A DNA stretch of 11,995 nucleotides, from positions 1-11,995 of the forward strand of contig RPOS01000233.1 in the NCBI GenBank assembly GCA_003820635.1, in the 5' to 3' direction. Made by a program: the position numbers and the translations under genes. This DNA is from Verrucomicrobiaceae bacterium. GTDB taxonomy: Bacteria; Verrucomicrobiota; Verrucomicrobiae; Verrucomicrobiales; Akkermansiaceae. Positions 1 through 6,156 of the stretch are shown one piece after another. Below the pieces are notes generated by a model, which saw only the letters and a program-made list of their open reading frames with translations, was not told the DNA's origin and did not search any database. Within the stretch, counting starts at the first letter, position 1; each line of letters opens with the position of its first letter.

Positions 1-876
1 AGAGGCAATGGGAGTTCCAATTGCAGACTGTGCACCACGCAATTCATAACCACCTTCCGACAATACGGTTGAGCAAACTTGTTTTAATGTACTGCTGCTT
101 GCCGTTGTACCAACGTTAGTAATTTCATAACGCAACGGCAAAGATGCCGTTGTTATATAGGTAGACGTAATTAAATTAGCGTGGTGGAATGAATGGCAGT
201 GAATAAATGAACCATTGATTACAAACCCTGCACGCACGGTACCAAGGCCAAGCCATTCAATATCAAACCAAAGGATCTGTGCCTTGCTGATATCAAGGGT
301 AAAACCAGACGGTCCGTTGCCATCCAGCGTGTCAATGTTCCAGTTAGCTTGAGCTACTCGTGTTTCAGTAAGGCTTCCACTTACAGAACTACGTTCAACA
401 AATGCCGGCTCTGTCGTACCACTGACTTCCAGGTACATACCGTTGGCTGCACCGTAGTAACCAACGCGCTGCCGCAGGTTAGCCTTTGCAGCATTCATTA
501 CAAAGGTTGACATAAACAGCAGGGATTTCCCTGGCTGATACGAACAAACCTTGTTGGTTTCCCTGATGATTTCAGAGCCAGATGCGGTTGTCACATTAAG
601 GTCAACAAGACCTTCGTTTGCATTGAATGCGTATGTACCGCCAGTACCACTAGATGTAGACCACAAACCGTTGTCGTTATAACGATGGCTTGAGTCAAAT
701 AAAGTTAAAGGTGCAGATACTCGAGTGCGCCCAAAGGCATCACCAGCCATGCCAGCAGGCTGAACATAAACACTATTCCCACTTGCGGTAGTTACTTCTA
801 ATGGACGCCCACTACAAGTTTGAACTTTATGTACGGGATATAAATTCTCATCCGTGGGGTCGCGATAGTTAGGCAT
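1..876 (-). CDS. Virion structural protein, C-terminus beyond the window
   Basis: An open frame of 292 codons runs from an ATG at 876 to the window edge without a stop, so the C-terminus is missing. An AAGG sits just upstream of the ATG. The N-terminus carries a proline/tyrosine-rich stretch and then an AFGRTRVS...LTLFDSSHRY segment at about residues 47-68. I recall this FGR-R-V / LFDS pattern from uncharacterised virion or tail-associated proteins of cyanophages and other marine phages. The rest is rich in Ser, Thr, Gly and Asn with alternating hydrophobic residues, as expected of a beta-structured capsid or tail protein. No signal peptide or membrane segment is seen. It is divergent from the small gene at 942. 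The structural role is inferred from composition and the recalled motif; the exact virion location cannot be said. Confidence 0.75.
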   Translation of the reverse strand, partial: MPNYRDPTDENLYPVHKVQTCSGRPLEVTTASGNSVYVQPAGMAGDAFGRTRVSAPLTLFDSSHRYNDNGLWSTSSGTGGTYAFNANEGLVDLNVTTASGSEIIRETNKVCSYQPGKSLLFMSTFVMNAAKANLRQRVGYYGAANGMYLEVSGTTEPAFVERSSVSGSLTETRVAQANWNIDTLDGNGPSGFTLDISKAQILWFDIEWLGLGTVRAGFVINGSFIHCHSFHHANLITSTYITTASLPLRYEITNVGTTASSSTLKQVCSTVLSEGGYELRGAQSAIGTPIAS

Positions 877-903
877 GACCTTATATGTATATATGACTTA
901 TTC

Positions 904-932
904 TAGACCTGTTAAAATAAAAGAAATATACA
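904..932 (+). promoter_or_regulatory. Possible sigma70-like promoter for the 942 gene
   Basis: TAGACC (904-909) and TATACA (927-932) are separated by 17 bases, each matching four of six consensus positions. Transcription would begin almost at the GTG start at 942. The 65-bp divergent gap 877-941 is AT-rich, so chance matches are likely and this is weak. Confidence 0.2.
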
Positions 933-941
933 ACGTAACAC

Positions 942-1280
942 GTGGCATATCTCCAGAAGAATTTGTATTTATTTACCAGCGGCCTGACGGCCACAGGAGA
1001 AGGGCCTGCTTACGCAATTGATCAGCCCAACCGTCATGCACCCAAAAACATTGGTTTGTATGTAACAGTTGCCAGCATCAATACTAATGTGGTGGTGCGT
1101 CTGGACGGTTCAATTGACGGCACTAATTACGCACAGCTGATCACTGGCCAAACCATTACGGGTAATGGTACACAATATTATGGGCTTGCCAATACTCCAG
1201 TGAAGTATGTCAAGCCCGTGTTTGTTTCAGAAGGTGGCGGCACTAGCGCCGTAGTGACGTTTGGCCTGGTAGCCAATTAA
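942..1280 (+). CDS. Small beta-rich protein, possibly a virion component
   Basis: A 112-residue protein starting at GTG 942; no clear Shine-Dalgarno is visible. It is hydrophilic, without signal peptide or membrane segment, and rich in Gly, Thr, Asn and Val. A V-V-V-R-L-D-G-S-I-D-G-T-N-Y segment at about residues 50-63 is the sort of strand-turn-strand repeat seen in small phage head or tail proteins. It is one of two convincing plus-strand genes and lies divergently beside the virion protein at 1-876, which favours a structural role. Its TAA stop (1278-1280) overlaps the TAA of the convergent minus-strand gene inside the tetranucleotide TTAA. No specific family is recognised. Confidence 0.7.
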   Translation: MAYLQKNLYLFTSGLTATGEGPAYAIDQPNRHAPKNIGLYVTVASINTNVVVRLDGSIDGTNYAQLITGQTITGNGTQYYGLANTPVKYVKPVFVSEGGGTSAVVTFGLVAN

Positions 1281-1708
1281 TCGTTGTCTACGTTTTGCAA
1301 CAGCTTAAGAAGCTTTTCGTTTTCGTCAGCGTTTTTCTTGTAGAACAACCAGTTGTCGTAAACAACTTCTAGTAGAACGTTAAAGAATTCATTGCCGTTT
1401 AACACATTGGCGTCAACAAATTCACTAACGGTATCTGCAAGATATTCACGCAGCTTTTCTTTTGCTTTAGCTTTAGATTCACAAAAGAAACTAGACCACT
1501 TCTTGTCGGCTGGTGCAAGCACGTCAGCTTCCGGCTTAAAGTTTTCTTTAATAAACTGACTGGTTTTTGGATCAGCCTCCCTGCGGTCTTTAGCTGTTGT
1601 ACCTTGGGGCTCACGCATCTTTCTTGTGAATTCAGTGAAGGCGTCGTCGTAGATTTTCTCAAGGTTGTTGTGGGTTTCTGTCTTTGCCAAGGTAAAAAGC
1701 AAGATCAT
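1277..1708 (-). CDS. Charged helical protein of unknown function
   Basis: Up to 143 residues from ATG 1708. The protein is rich in Lys, Glu and Asp with predicted helices (about residues 15-31, 77-102 and 105-140) and no membrane segment. The start is uncertain: ATG 1708 overlaps the upstream 61-residue gene by 50 nt, TTG 1690 would give MAKTETHNN as N-terminus, and ATG 1621 would give MREPQG. None has a good ribosome site. The residues between the first and third choices look like a genuine amphipathic helix, so an upstream start is preferred. The stop overlaps that of the plus-strand gene ending at 1280. I do not recognise the family. Confidence 0.65.
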   Translation of the reverse strand: MILLFTLAKTETHNNLEKIYDDAFTEFTRKMREPQGTTAKDRREADPKTSQFIKENFKPEADVLAPADKKWSSFFCESKAKAKEKLREYLADTVSEFVDANVLNGNEFFNVLLEVVYDNWLFYKKNADENEKLLKLLQNVDND

Positions 1709-1844
1709 TAACAGCTTGATGATAGCCTTCTAACCAATCATCTGTCCTGGCTTGTTTACATTTGGGGTTATTTCGTTCTGTTACGTAAAGGATGTAATTA
1801 ATATCAAGCTGCCTAAGGGCATCAATAGGAGATCGATCATCCAT
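1659..1844 (-). CDS. 61-residue hypothetical protein
   Basis: A small soluble protein starting at ATG 1844, with a helical C-terminal half containing W-L-E-G-Y-H-Q-A. The ATG follows directly on the T-tract of a terminator-like hairpin (1845-1879), so no Shine-Dalgarno can lie immediately upstream; a leaderless start or readthrough of the hairpin is implied. The 3' end overlaps the next gene. No family is recognised. Confidence 0.6.
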   Translation of the reverse strand: MDDRSPIDALRQLDINYILYVTERNNPKCKQARTDDWLEGYHQAVNDLAFYLGKDRNPQQP

Positions 1845-1879
1845 AAAAAAGGGAATGCTCTAATACTGAACATCCCCTT
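1845..1879 (-). terminator. Terminator-like hairpin abutting a start codon
   Basis: On the minus strand, AAGGGGATGTTC pairs with GAGCATTCCCTT (12 bp, two G-T wobbles) around a 7-base loop, and the T-run (six T in all) is followed directly by the ATG at 1844. It lies 27 bases after the stop of the 96-residue gene. It fits a Rho-independent terminator for the upstream genes, though its contact with the next start codon also allows an attenuator or processing site. Confidence 0.65.
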
Positions 1880-1906
1880 ATTCTAAGTTGTAGTTCAAGC
1901 TAGGTT

Positions 1907-2197
1907 TCAGGAAACCAGGATTTCTTCATCCTTAAACTTTCCCTCTTCCAGGTCTTTAACAAACTGCAACCTACGGAAGTAATCTTCCCGGCAATAGGGG
2001 CCAGCTTCACGGATGCAGAACTCTTGCCATAAGCCACTGTACAGGCCATCCTGGCGCCCAGAGCAACGATACATGTGCTCCATGAAGTCAGCCTTACGCT
2101 GCTCCATTGTTGCGCTCCAGCTTTGAAGCTGCTCCTTAAGCCAAGGAGTATCAAAGGCGCCAGTGGTGTTAAGTTTCTTGAGGAGGTCGTCAGTCAT
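1907..2197 (-). CDS. 96-residue hypothetical protein
   Basis: Starts at ATG 2197, overlapping the end of the preceding gene by 8 bases (ATGACTGA), which suggests translational coupling. It is a soluble, aromatic- and charge-rich protein with three cysteines (in YRCSGRQ, EFCIRE and PYCRED) and an acidic tail. No motif lets me name it. It is the last gene before the hairpin at 1845-1879. Confidence 0.65.
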   Translation of the reverse strand: MTDDLLKKLNTTGAFDTPWLKEQLQSWSATMEQRKADFMEHMYRCSGRQDGLYSGLWQEFCIREAGPYCREDYFRRLQFVKDLEEGKFKDEEILVS

Positions 2198-2387
2198 TGA
2201 AGTTGATGGCTGTTGTAGAAGTATAGACGCCTTTGACGTGAGGACTCAGTTCAAAGAGAAGATCATCCAGATCATCTTGAAGAGCATCTGCAATTTCATC
2301 GGCAGTCTTACCGCCAAAGGAATTGTATTCAACATCAATGTCAACCGCAAATGATACGGTTAACTTAGGCACAACAACAGGTTCCAT
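2190..2387 (-). CDS. 65-residue acidic hypothetical protein
   Basis: Starts at ATG 2387 after a 40-base gap. The N-terminal half alternates hydrophobic residues (V-V-V-P-K-L-T-V-S-F-A-V-D-I-D-V) like a beta hairpin; the middle is an acidic helix (ADEIADALQDDLDDLLFEL, about residues 29-47). Small acidic phage proteins with this layout are sometimes protein-binding inhibitors, but nothing here proves that. It overlaps the following gene by 8 bases. Confidence 0.6.
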   Translation of the reverse strand: MEPVVVPKLTVSFAVDIDVEYNSFGGKTADEIADALQDDLDDLLFELSPHVKGVYTSTTAINFND

Positions 2388-2427
2388 TTAAACGAAAGAA
2401 GACCCAAGTACTTTAGCAGCAATTTTA

Positions 2428-2691
2428 TTAAGTGCCGAGCAGCCTTTCGAGGGAATGGACCTTAACACTTTCGTAATAACCAAGGCGCTCTTGAATCAGA
2501 TTGGAGTAGTTGATTGCTGCATCAACCATCTCTTCTGCTTCCATAGAAGCTGCAAGATTTTCATTCGACAACATAGCAGCAGTCAAGATAGTGACCGACC
2601 ACTCCAGCTTGTTACCAATGAGCGCAGTTAAAGGGGTCCCATCGACAGTGAAGCTAGCCAGTAATCTACTAAGCTGTTCTTCATTTGCCAT
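2428..2691 (-). CDS. 87-residue helical hypothetical protein
   Basis: ATG 2691 is chosen because AGGGG lies 4 bases upstream, the clearest ribosome site in this part; an in-frame TTG at 2706 would add only five residues. The protein is helical, with a mildly hydrophobic stretch around residues 22-40 and an acidic middle (MEAEEMVDAAI). It is not a convincing membrane protein. It follows the 75-residue gene after 35 bases and belongs to a run of small uncharacterised genes. No family is recognised. Confidence 0.6.
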   Translation of the reverse strand: MANEEQLSRLLASFTVDGTPLTALIGNKLEWSVTILTAAMLSNENLAASMEAEEMVDAAINYSNLIQERLGYYESVKVHSLERLLGT

Positions 2692-2726
2692 GGAACCCCT
2701 AACCAACGTTGTTAGGTTATTTTACT

Positions 2727-2954
2727 TCAGTTGTTTTTATCCCCACGTGCAGTGATGTACCAGTAGGCATGACGTGCGTTCTGATGAAACCGTTTGCCAG
2801 ACAGCAGCTTAAGCTTGCGTTCCTCCAGCTCATCAAGTTTGTTTTCTTGATAGACAGGAAGATCACGACCATCTTCACAGAGCATGCTGATCTCAATGTC
2901 AACCATCTCGATCTGCATCTGGAAGTCATCGACCGACTGCTGGTGGCAACACAT
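2727..2954 (-). CDS. 75-residue hypothetical protein
   Basis: The frame is open far upstream, but the part beyond about 2977 runs inside the Gp157-like gene and reads as low-complexity arginine/serine shadow. The first sensible start after that gene's stop is ATG 2954 (or TTG 2957), about 20 bases downstream, with AGAGG a little further upstream. The protein is helical and charged, with two adjacent cysteines at residues 2-3 and a basic, aromatic C-terminus (RHAYWYITARGDKNN). It may be DNA- or protein-binding; no family is recognised. Confidence 0.6.
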   Translation of the reverse strand: MCCHQQSVDDFQMQIEMVDIEISMLCEDGRDLPVYQENKLDELEERKLKLLSGKRFHQNARHAYWYITARGDKNN

Positions 2955-2976
2955 CAAGATATGTGCATCCTCTAGG

Positions 2977-3690
2977 TCAGTCGGCGGGATCAGATTCTTG
3001 TAGAAGCTCTCCGAAATATTCGGGTGCTTGTGATTCCATCCGCTTGGTAGAGAAGAGGCGGTTCTTTCGGATTGCATATTGTTGTTCAACTTTGACTCCA
3101 GGCGGGAGGTGTTCACCGTTTTGGTAAGCGTTGCGGATGGCATCGAGGTTGGGGAGGGTTTCAAGTTTTGTTTTAGGTTCTGTTCTGTCGGAGAGAACTT
3201 CTCCTGATATTGAACGTACCACAATTCTTTTGGTTGTGGTTGTTTCCTGCTGAATGCAGTACTTACTCCTTTCGTCAGTGTGCCAAAACTCCGGATCCGA
3301 CGTGATCTCGACCGTGAAGTCCTTCTTTTTAGAAAGGACAAACTCATAGTTTTTACCTTGGATTCTATTTGAGTTAAGCGGCAGTGCCCGCCGCAACCAG
3401 CCTAGTAGATTCTTGAGTTGAGCCAGCTGAGATTCATGATGACGCTTGGCCTGTGCAATTAACTCCCCTTCTTTTTTGATGCGCTCCAAAGCATCTTCAT
3501 GGGCAGCCATCGCGTAATAAATACGATCAATCTTTTCAGACCGTAGGTTGGCACAGCATTCCAACTCGGCTTTTGCCAACTCCTGGGACTCAGGAGTAAG
3601 GAGAGGAAGAGAGCGTTCCAGGGCACCATAGTGGTCATATAGCTTGATGATGCTAAGATCGTCAAGTTTTGTCTTGGTGATGTGAGTCAT
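2977..3690 (-). CDS. Gp157-like phage protein
   Basis: A 237-residue protein with a long charged helical region (about residues 35-105, coiled-coil-like, with HEDALERIKKEGELIAQAKR) followed by a beta segment (about 107-130, NYEFVLSKKKDFTVEI). This coiled coil followed by a short strand-rich tail matches the arrangement of the Siphovirus Gp157 family found near recombination and replication genes of many phages; early work linked that family to phage resistance in Streptococcus, but its molecular role is unclear. Residues 145-237 go beyond the usual family core and are basic. It starts 2 bases after the stop of the 39-residue membrane peptide, so the two are probably co-translated downstream of the repeated element at 3836-3860. 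The family match is by recognition, not alignment. Confidence 0.65.
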   Translation of the reverse strand: MTHITKTKLDDLSIIKLYDHYGALERSLPLLTPESQELAKAELECCANLRSEKIDRIYYAMAAHEDALERIKKEGELIAQAKRHHESQLAQLKNLLGWLRRALPLNSNRIQGKNYEFVLSKKKDFTVEITSDPEFWHTDERSKYCIQQETTTTKRIVVRSISGEVLSDRTEPKTKLETLPNLDAIRNAYQNGEHLPPGVKVEQQYAIRKNRLFSTKRMESQAPEYFGELLQESDPAD

Positions 3691-3692
3691 GA

Positions 3693-3812
3693 TCAGATGG
3701 TATTAAATTGAGTTTGAATTTTGTTAAGTGCATAGGTCAGCAGCATACCTGCCGCTGCCCAAAGAAGGTCTTTAACCACCGGAAGGACGATGGCAAACAA
3801 GGATTCAAACAT
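3693..3812 (-). CDS. 39-residue single-pass membrane peptide
   Basis: A short frame from ATG 3812 to TGA 3693. It starts MFESLFAIVLPVVK and is hydrophobic from about residue 4 to 30 with a basic/polar tail, giving one membrane helix. A candidate ribosome site (AAGGTGAG in plus-strand reading is CTCACCTT here) is not convincing. Support comes from position: it exactly fills the gap between the repeated element and the Gp157-like gene, it ends 2 bases before that gene's ATG, and its start lies 23 bases from the element, as for the other two copies. It could be a small holin-like or membrane-targeted host-takeover peptide; this is inference. Confidence 0.6.
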   Translation of the reverse strand: MFESLFAIVLPVVKDLLWAAAGMLLTYALNKIQTQFNTI

Positions 3813-3835
3813 GAGTTAAGGTGAGATGTGCTGGT

Positions 3836-3860
3836 CAGTTTTACGTCATGACCAGGACGT
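3836..3860 (-). promoter_or_regulatory. Repeated leader element, copy 3
   Basis: On the minus strand it reads ACGTCCTGG, T, then CATGACGTAAAACTG. It matches the copy at 7198-7222 at 23 of 25 positions and contains the inverted repeat ACGTC-N8-GACGT. It ends 23 bases before the ATG of the 39-residue gene, in the only sizeable gap (3813-3888) in this part of the cluster. A phage promoter, operator or leader hairpin are all possible. Confidence 0.6.
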
Positions 3861-3888
3861 TCCACCATCTACAGTGGTAATTTAAAAA

Positions 3889-4269
3889 TCAATCCTTGTC
3901 GATCACTTTAACCAGCCCGTTAAGACCATCAGTTGTAGTTTCTACCAGCTTGGAGAGGTAGTCAACAAGAGCGTCGACTTTGGCATTGACGGACTGAATT
4001 TCTTCCATCAGTTCCTCTCGGCTAGGCGTTAACCCAAACAAGTCATTGTCTTTAATAGCCTCAGGGTTGTTGGCTTTCTGGTACCGACGACAATCATCGT
4101 TGGTCACATAAATAGTTTCTTGATACAAACGAAAAATTGTTTTGAAGTCAACATTAACTGAAGCTAAAGCATTGAAGGTCTGCAAGTAAAGCGCAACCGC
4201 AGTACGTAAGTTGCTTTCAAAAAACTCTGCGTACTGTTCAGAGCTAAGGCCGTAGGTTTCAATCGACAT
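3889..4269 (-). CDS. Helical protein with C-terminal coiled coil
   Basis: A 126-residue protein from ATG 4269, overlapping the end of the upstream gene by 11 bases; an in-frame TTG at 4278 would add three residues. Residues 1-35 form a helix with aromatic residues (EQYAEFFESNLRTAVALYLQ), and residues 83-112 look like a coiled coil (REELMEEIQSVNAKVDALVDYL). It is acidic overall with no membrane segment. Oligomerisation is likely. It is the last gene of the overlapping cluster 3889-5602. No family is recognised. Confidence 0.65.
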   Translation of the reverse strand: MSIETYGLSSEQYAEFFESNLRTAVALYLQTFNALASVNVDFKTIFRLYQETIYVTNDDCRRYQKANNPEAIKDNDLFGLTPSREELMEEIQSVNAKVDALVDYLSKLVETTTDGLNGLVKVIDKD

Positions 4270-4450
4270 AGCAATCAAGTGCTTGTTGGAGTGAATCTAG
4301 GATAAACGTTTTTTGACCTTCTTCACCAAGGTCATTCCACCATTGAAGATCTGGATCGGCATTGTCCCATTCAATTTGAATAGTACTGCTGCCGTCATCT
4401 TCTTCAATGTATTCAATCTTTAGTTTTTTGATTGAGCGTAGCTTCAACAT
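4259..4450 (-). CDS. Small acidic phage protein
   Basis: 63 residues from ATG 4450; ATG 4474 and 4483 are also possible, all overlapping the upstream gene, which ends at 4413. The basic N-terminus (KLRSIKKLKIEY) leads into an acidic, tryptophan-containing core with IEWDNADPDLQWW and LGEEGQKTFILDSL. I recall short phage proteins with the IEWD-DP-L and LGEEGQ pattern from cyanophages, all unnamed. Strong overlap with both neighbours points to co-translation. Function unknown. Confidence 0.65.
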   Translation of the reverse strand: MLKLRSIKKLKIEYIEEDDGSSTIQIEWDNADPDLQWWNDLGEEGQKTFILDSLQQALDCYVD

Positions 4451-4664
4451 GTCTTCTGAGAACTTCTTCTGCATAGACCTCATAGTCCATTTTGATTTCT
4501 GCGCCTAGCTTAACAAGACCCCAGTGGGTATCGTCATCAACGTCAAGATGATAATGGTGAATTTCAGGCATGGCTTTTGGGTTGTCAATTGAATTGCTAG
4601 GAAGTGTGCCGTATCGATCAACAATATCCATTGCTCTATCAAATAGCTCTTGATCAAATGTCAT
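4413..4664 (-). CDS. 83-residue hypothetical protein
   Basis: The start at ATG 4664 overlaps the stop of the SWIM-motif gene as ATGA, so translation is probably coupled; the frame's longer upstream extension lies inside that gene and is not used. The N-terminus is helical (FDQELFDRAMDIVDRY), the centre has a histidine- and aspartate-rich patch (EIHHYHLDVDDDTHW, residues 34-48) that could bind metal, and the C-terminus is a charged helix. The histidine cluster is visible in the sequence; metal binding is inference. No family is recognised. Confidence 0.65.
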   Translation of the reverse strand: MTFDQELFDRAMDIVDRYGTLPSNSIDNPKAMPEIHHYHLDVDDDTHWGLVKLGAEIKMDYEVYAEEVLRRHVEATLNQKTKD

Positions 4665-5602
4665 TTCTTTTTGACAGCAGATTGCAGTTGTGGCAATGCA
4701 GTACCAGGGAATGGCACATAACCCGCCTCCATCATATTGAAGAAAAGATCCCAGGCATGTTCTTGGCTGAACACCTCCTTTGGTCGGTAGGTACGCCAAT
4801 GAGTCAAAGGTGCCTGAGCACCTGACTTGGTATGCAGTAGTACAAACTTGCCATCACTGATGTGGTCCTGGGGCGGAGCGTACCACCATGCCACGCACTT
4901 GTCTGGCGTGCCACTAGGCAGTGCATTCCGTACTTCAGTGCGCTTGCACAGCAGCTCACGGTATTTGTGGAACCAAGTCAGGTGGATACACCAGGGCTTG
5001 AATCCTTCAATCTCTTGTTGGAATAACGAAACATTAAGAAGCTGACGCTGAAAGGACCCACATGAGCAGTAAGGTTCAGGAGTGCTGGCTTGAACGCCTG
5101 AGGGGTTTTCCTCCAGGTCAGACTCCATGTCAATTGGCCGAGCCGCGCTCCGAAGCCCATCCGGCGCAACCAAATGTCCCAGGTCCGTCTGATCATTCTG
5201 GAGGAGGGCAACGACTTTGTTGGGGTCTGACAGGTGGATAAATTTGTCTGCCCAGTGCTGCTGGAGTTTTGCATTGGAAGTCAGATGTCCTAGCGCGTGG
5301 GTGTAGTTCCACCCTTTAAACATAACGTAAGCATTGTTATGCCATACACTAGGGCCACGATAGTTAGGGCCAAGGTAAGAAAAGAAATCCTTCAAACGGT
5401 GGGTGTACTGCTGGAACGCAGTCTTAATCAAAGTCAGGTCGTAAGTCTGCTCACTACCATCACAACGCACCACAACACAATTATCATCTCGCAGATAAAT
5501 GCCAGAGATTTCGGTGTCATCAAAGTCTGCGTATGCACGACGGATGTTAGACCGTGAACAAATGAGAGCTTGCGCAGGGTTGAGTTCGGTTTGGAGTTGC
5601 AT
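4661..5602 (-). CDS. SWIM-type zinc-motif protein
   Basis: A 313-residue protein from ATG 5602. The frame is open further upstream, but that part lies in the small membrane-protein gene ending at 5616, so the first ATG after that stop is chosen. Residues 179-207 contain Cys-Ser-Cys and Cys-Ile-His separated by 23 residues, the CxC-xn-CxH signature of SWIM zinc fingers, which bind DNA or proteins in transposases, SWI/SNF-like and recombination-associated proteins. The N-terminal region (1-110) is rich in aromatic residues and has a YxxF-type beta/alpha pattern, and the C-terminal region (235-300) has several Trp and His. No nuclease or ATPase motif is evident. It heads a coupled cluster (4259-5602). 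The motif is seen; the role in phage DNA processing or host interference is inferred. Confidence 0.65.
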   Translation of the reverse strand: MQLQTELNPAQALICSRSNIRRAYADFDDTEISGIYLRDDNCVVVRCDGSEQTYDLTLIKTAFQQYTHRLKDFFSYLGPNYRGPSVWHNNAYVMFKGWNYTHALGHLTSNAKLQQHWADKFIHLSDPNKVVALLQNDQTDLGHLVAPDGLRSAARPIDMESDLEENPSGVQASTPEPYCSCGSFQRQLLNVSLFQQEIEGFKPWCIHLTWFHKYRELLCKRTEVRNALPSGTPDKCVAWWYAPPQDHISDGKFVLLHTKSGAQAPLTHWRTYRPKEVFSQEHAWDLFFNMMEAGYVPFPGTALPQLQSAVKKK

Positions 5603-5615
5603 GATTTGAGTTGAG

Positions 5616-5819
5616 TTAGATGAAGAGATCAGCGTCCTGGCCTCTGTCGTGAAGTGTATCACGATACTTGGCCCGCTTGTAGGCCAAGCGTGCCATCCGA
5701 TACGTTCCGTAAAGAACGCCAGCCCAGCACACGGGGTTGCCAATAACAAGGGCTACGGCTCCAGCAATTGCCGCTGTAGCAGCACCCTCTTTAACAGCAG
5801 CTTTTTCTTCTGGTTTCAT
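5616..5819 (-). CDS. Small membrane protein
   Basis: 67 residues from ATG 5819. A charged N-terminus (MKPEEKAAVKEG) is followed by an alanine/glycine-rich hydrophobic stretch of about 30 residues (13-43) interrupted by G-N-P, so one long or two short membrane helices are likely, then a basic patch (RLAYKRAKYRD) and an acidic tail. The layout resembles small phage holin-like or inner-membrane effector proteins, but no lysin gene is beside it. It ends 13 bases before the SWIM-motif gene and is divergent from the plus-strand gene at 5899. Confidence 0.65.
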   Translation of the reverse strand: MKPEEKAAVKEGAATAAIAGAVALVIGNPVCWAGVLYGTYRMARLAYKRAKYRDTLHDRGQDADLFI

Positions 5820-5838
5820 TTGTAGTTGTTAATACATT

Positions 5839-5868
5839 TTGAAGTTTTGAACTAGGGTTTACTATAGA
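5839..5868 (+). promoter_or_regulatory. Sigma70-like promoter for the 5899 gene
   Basis: TTGAAG (5839-5844) and TATAGA (5863-5868) are separated by 18 bases in the short divergent gap 5820-5898. Transcription starting near 5875 would leave about 24 bases of leader before ATG 5899, which favours that start over the in-frame GTG at 5881. Confidence 0.5.
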
Positions 5869-5898
5869 TGTAACCTATGAGTGCAATTCAAATACACC

Positions 5899-6156
5899 AT
5901 GGAAGAAATTAAATACGTACCGCTAACTCAATTCCAGATTGAACCAACGCTTGATGATAAGTTTTGGCTTGAGAAAATTAAACGCTCCATTGAAGATTGC
6001 AATTCGGTTAGCACCTTAAAAGAAATGGCGACCTTGCTTGCGCAGATCGCCACTCAACGTCAAGGTGTAATCCGTGGGTTAGTCCAAGACATGTTTATTT
6101 TCAATAACAAAGCTATTGATCAAACAGACTTGGCTAACCCTGACATCAAAACCTGA
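5899..6156 (+). CDS. Lone plus-strand gene, cyanobacterial-like small protein
   Basis: An 85-residue soluble protein from ATG 5899 (GTG 5881 would add six residues). After an N-terminal segment with PLTQFQIEPTLDDKFW it is almost all helix (LEKIKRSIEDCNS, TLKEMATLLAQIATQRQGVIRGLV). It resembles, from memory, small conserved uncharacterised proteins of cyanobacteria and cyanophages; this was not checked. It is inserted backwards between minus-strand genes, has its own promoter-like sequence, and its TGA is followed without any gap by the stop of the convergent gene at 6157. That arrangement fits a moron, a gene expressed independently of the phage programme. The function is unknown. Confidence 0.7.
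   Translation: MEEIKYVPLTQFQIEPTLDDKFWLEKIKRSIEDCNSVSTLKEMATLLAQIATQRQGVIRGLVQDMFIFNNKAIDQTDLANPDIKT

Noticed and set aside
2977..3347. Upstream extension of the 75-residue gene's frame to about 206 codons
   Set aside because: The extension overlaps the Gp157-like gene in another frame and is low-complexity Arg/Ser; the coding-like part begins only after that gene's stop.
5616..5749. N-terminal extension of the SWIM-motif protein to 362 residues
   Set aside because: The extra 49 residues are encoded in another frame of the small membrane-protein gene and have no coding character; ATG 5602 is the better start.
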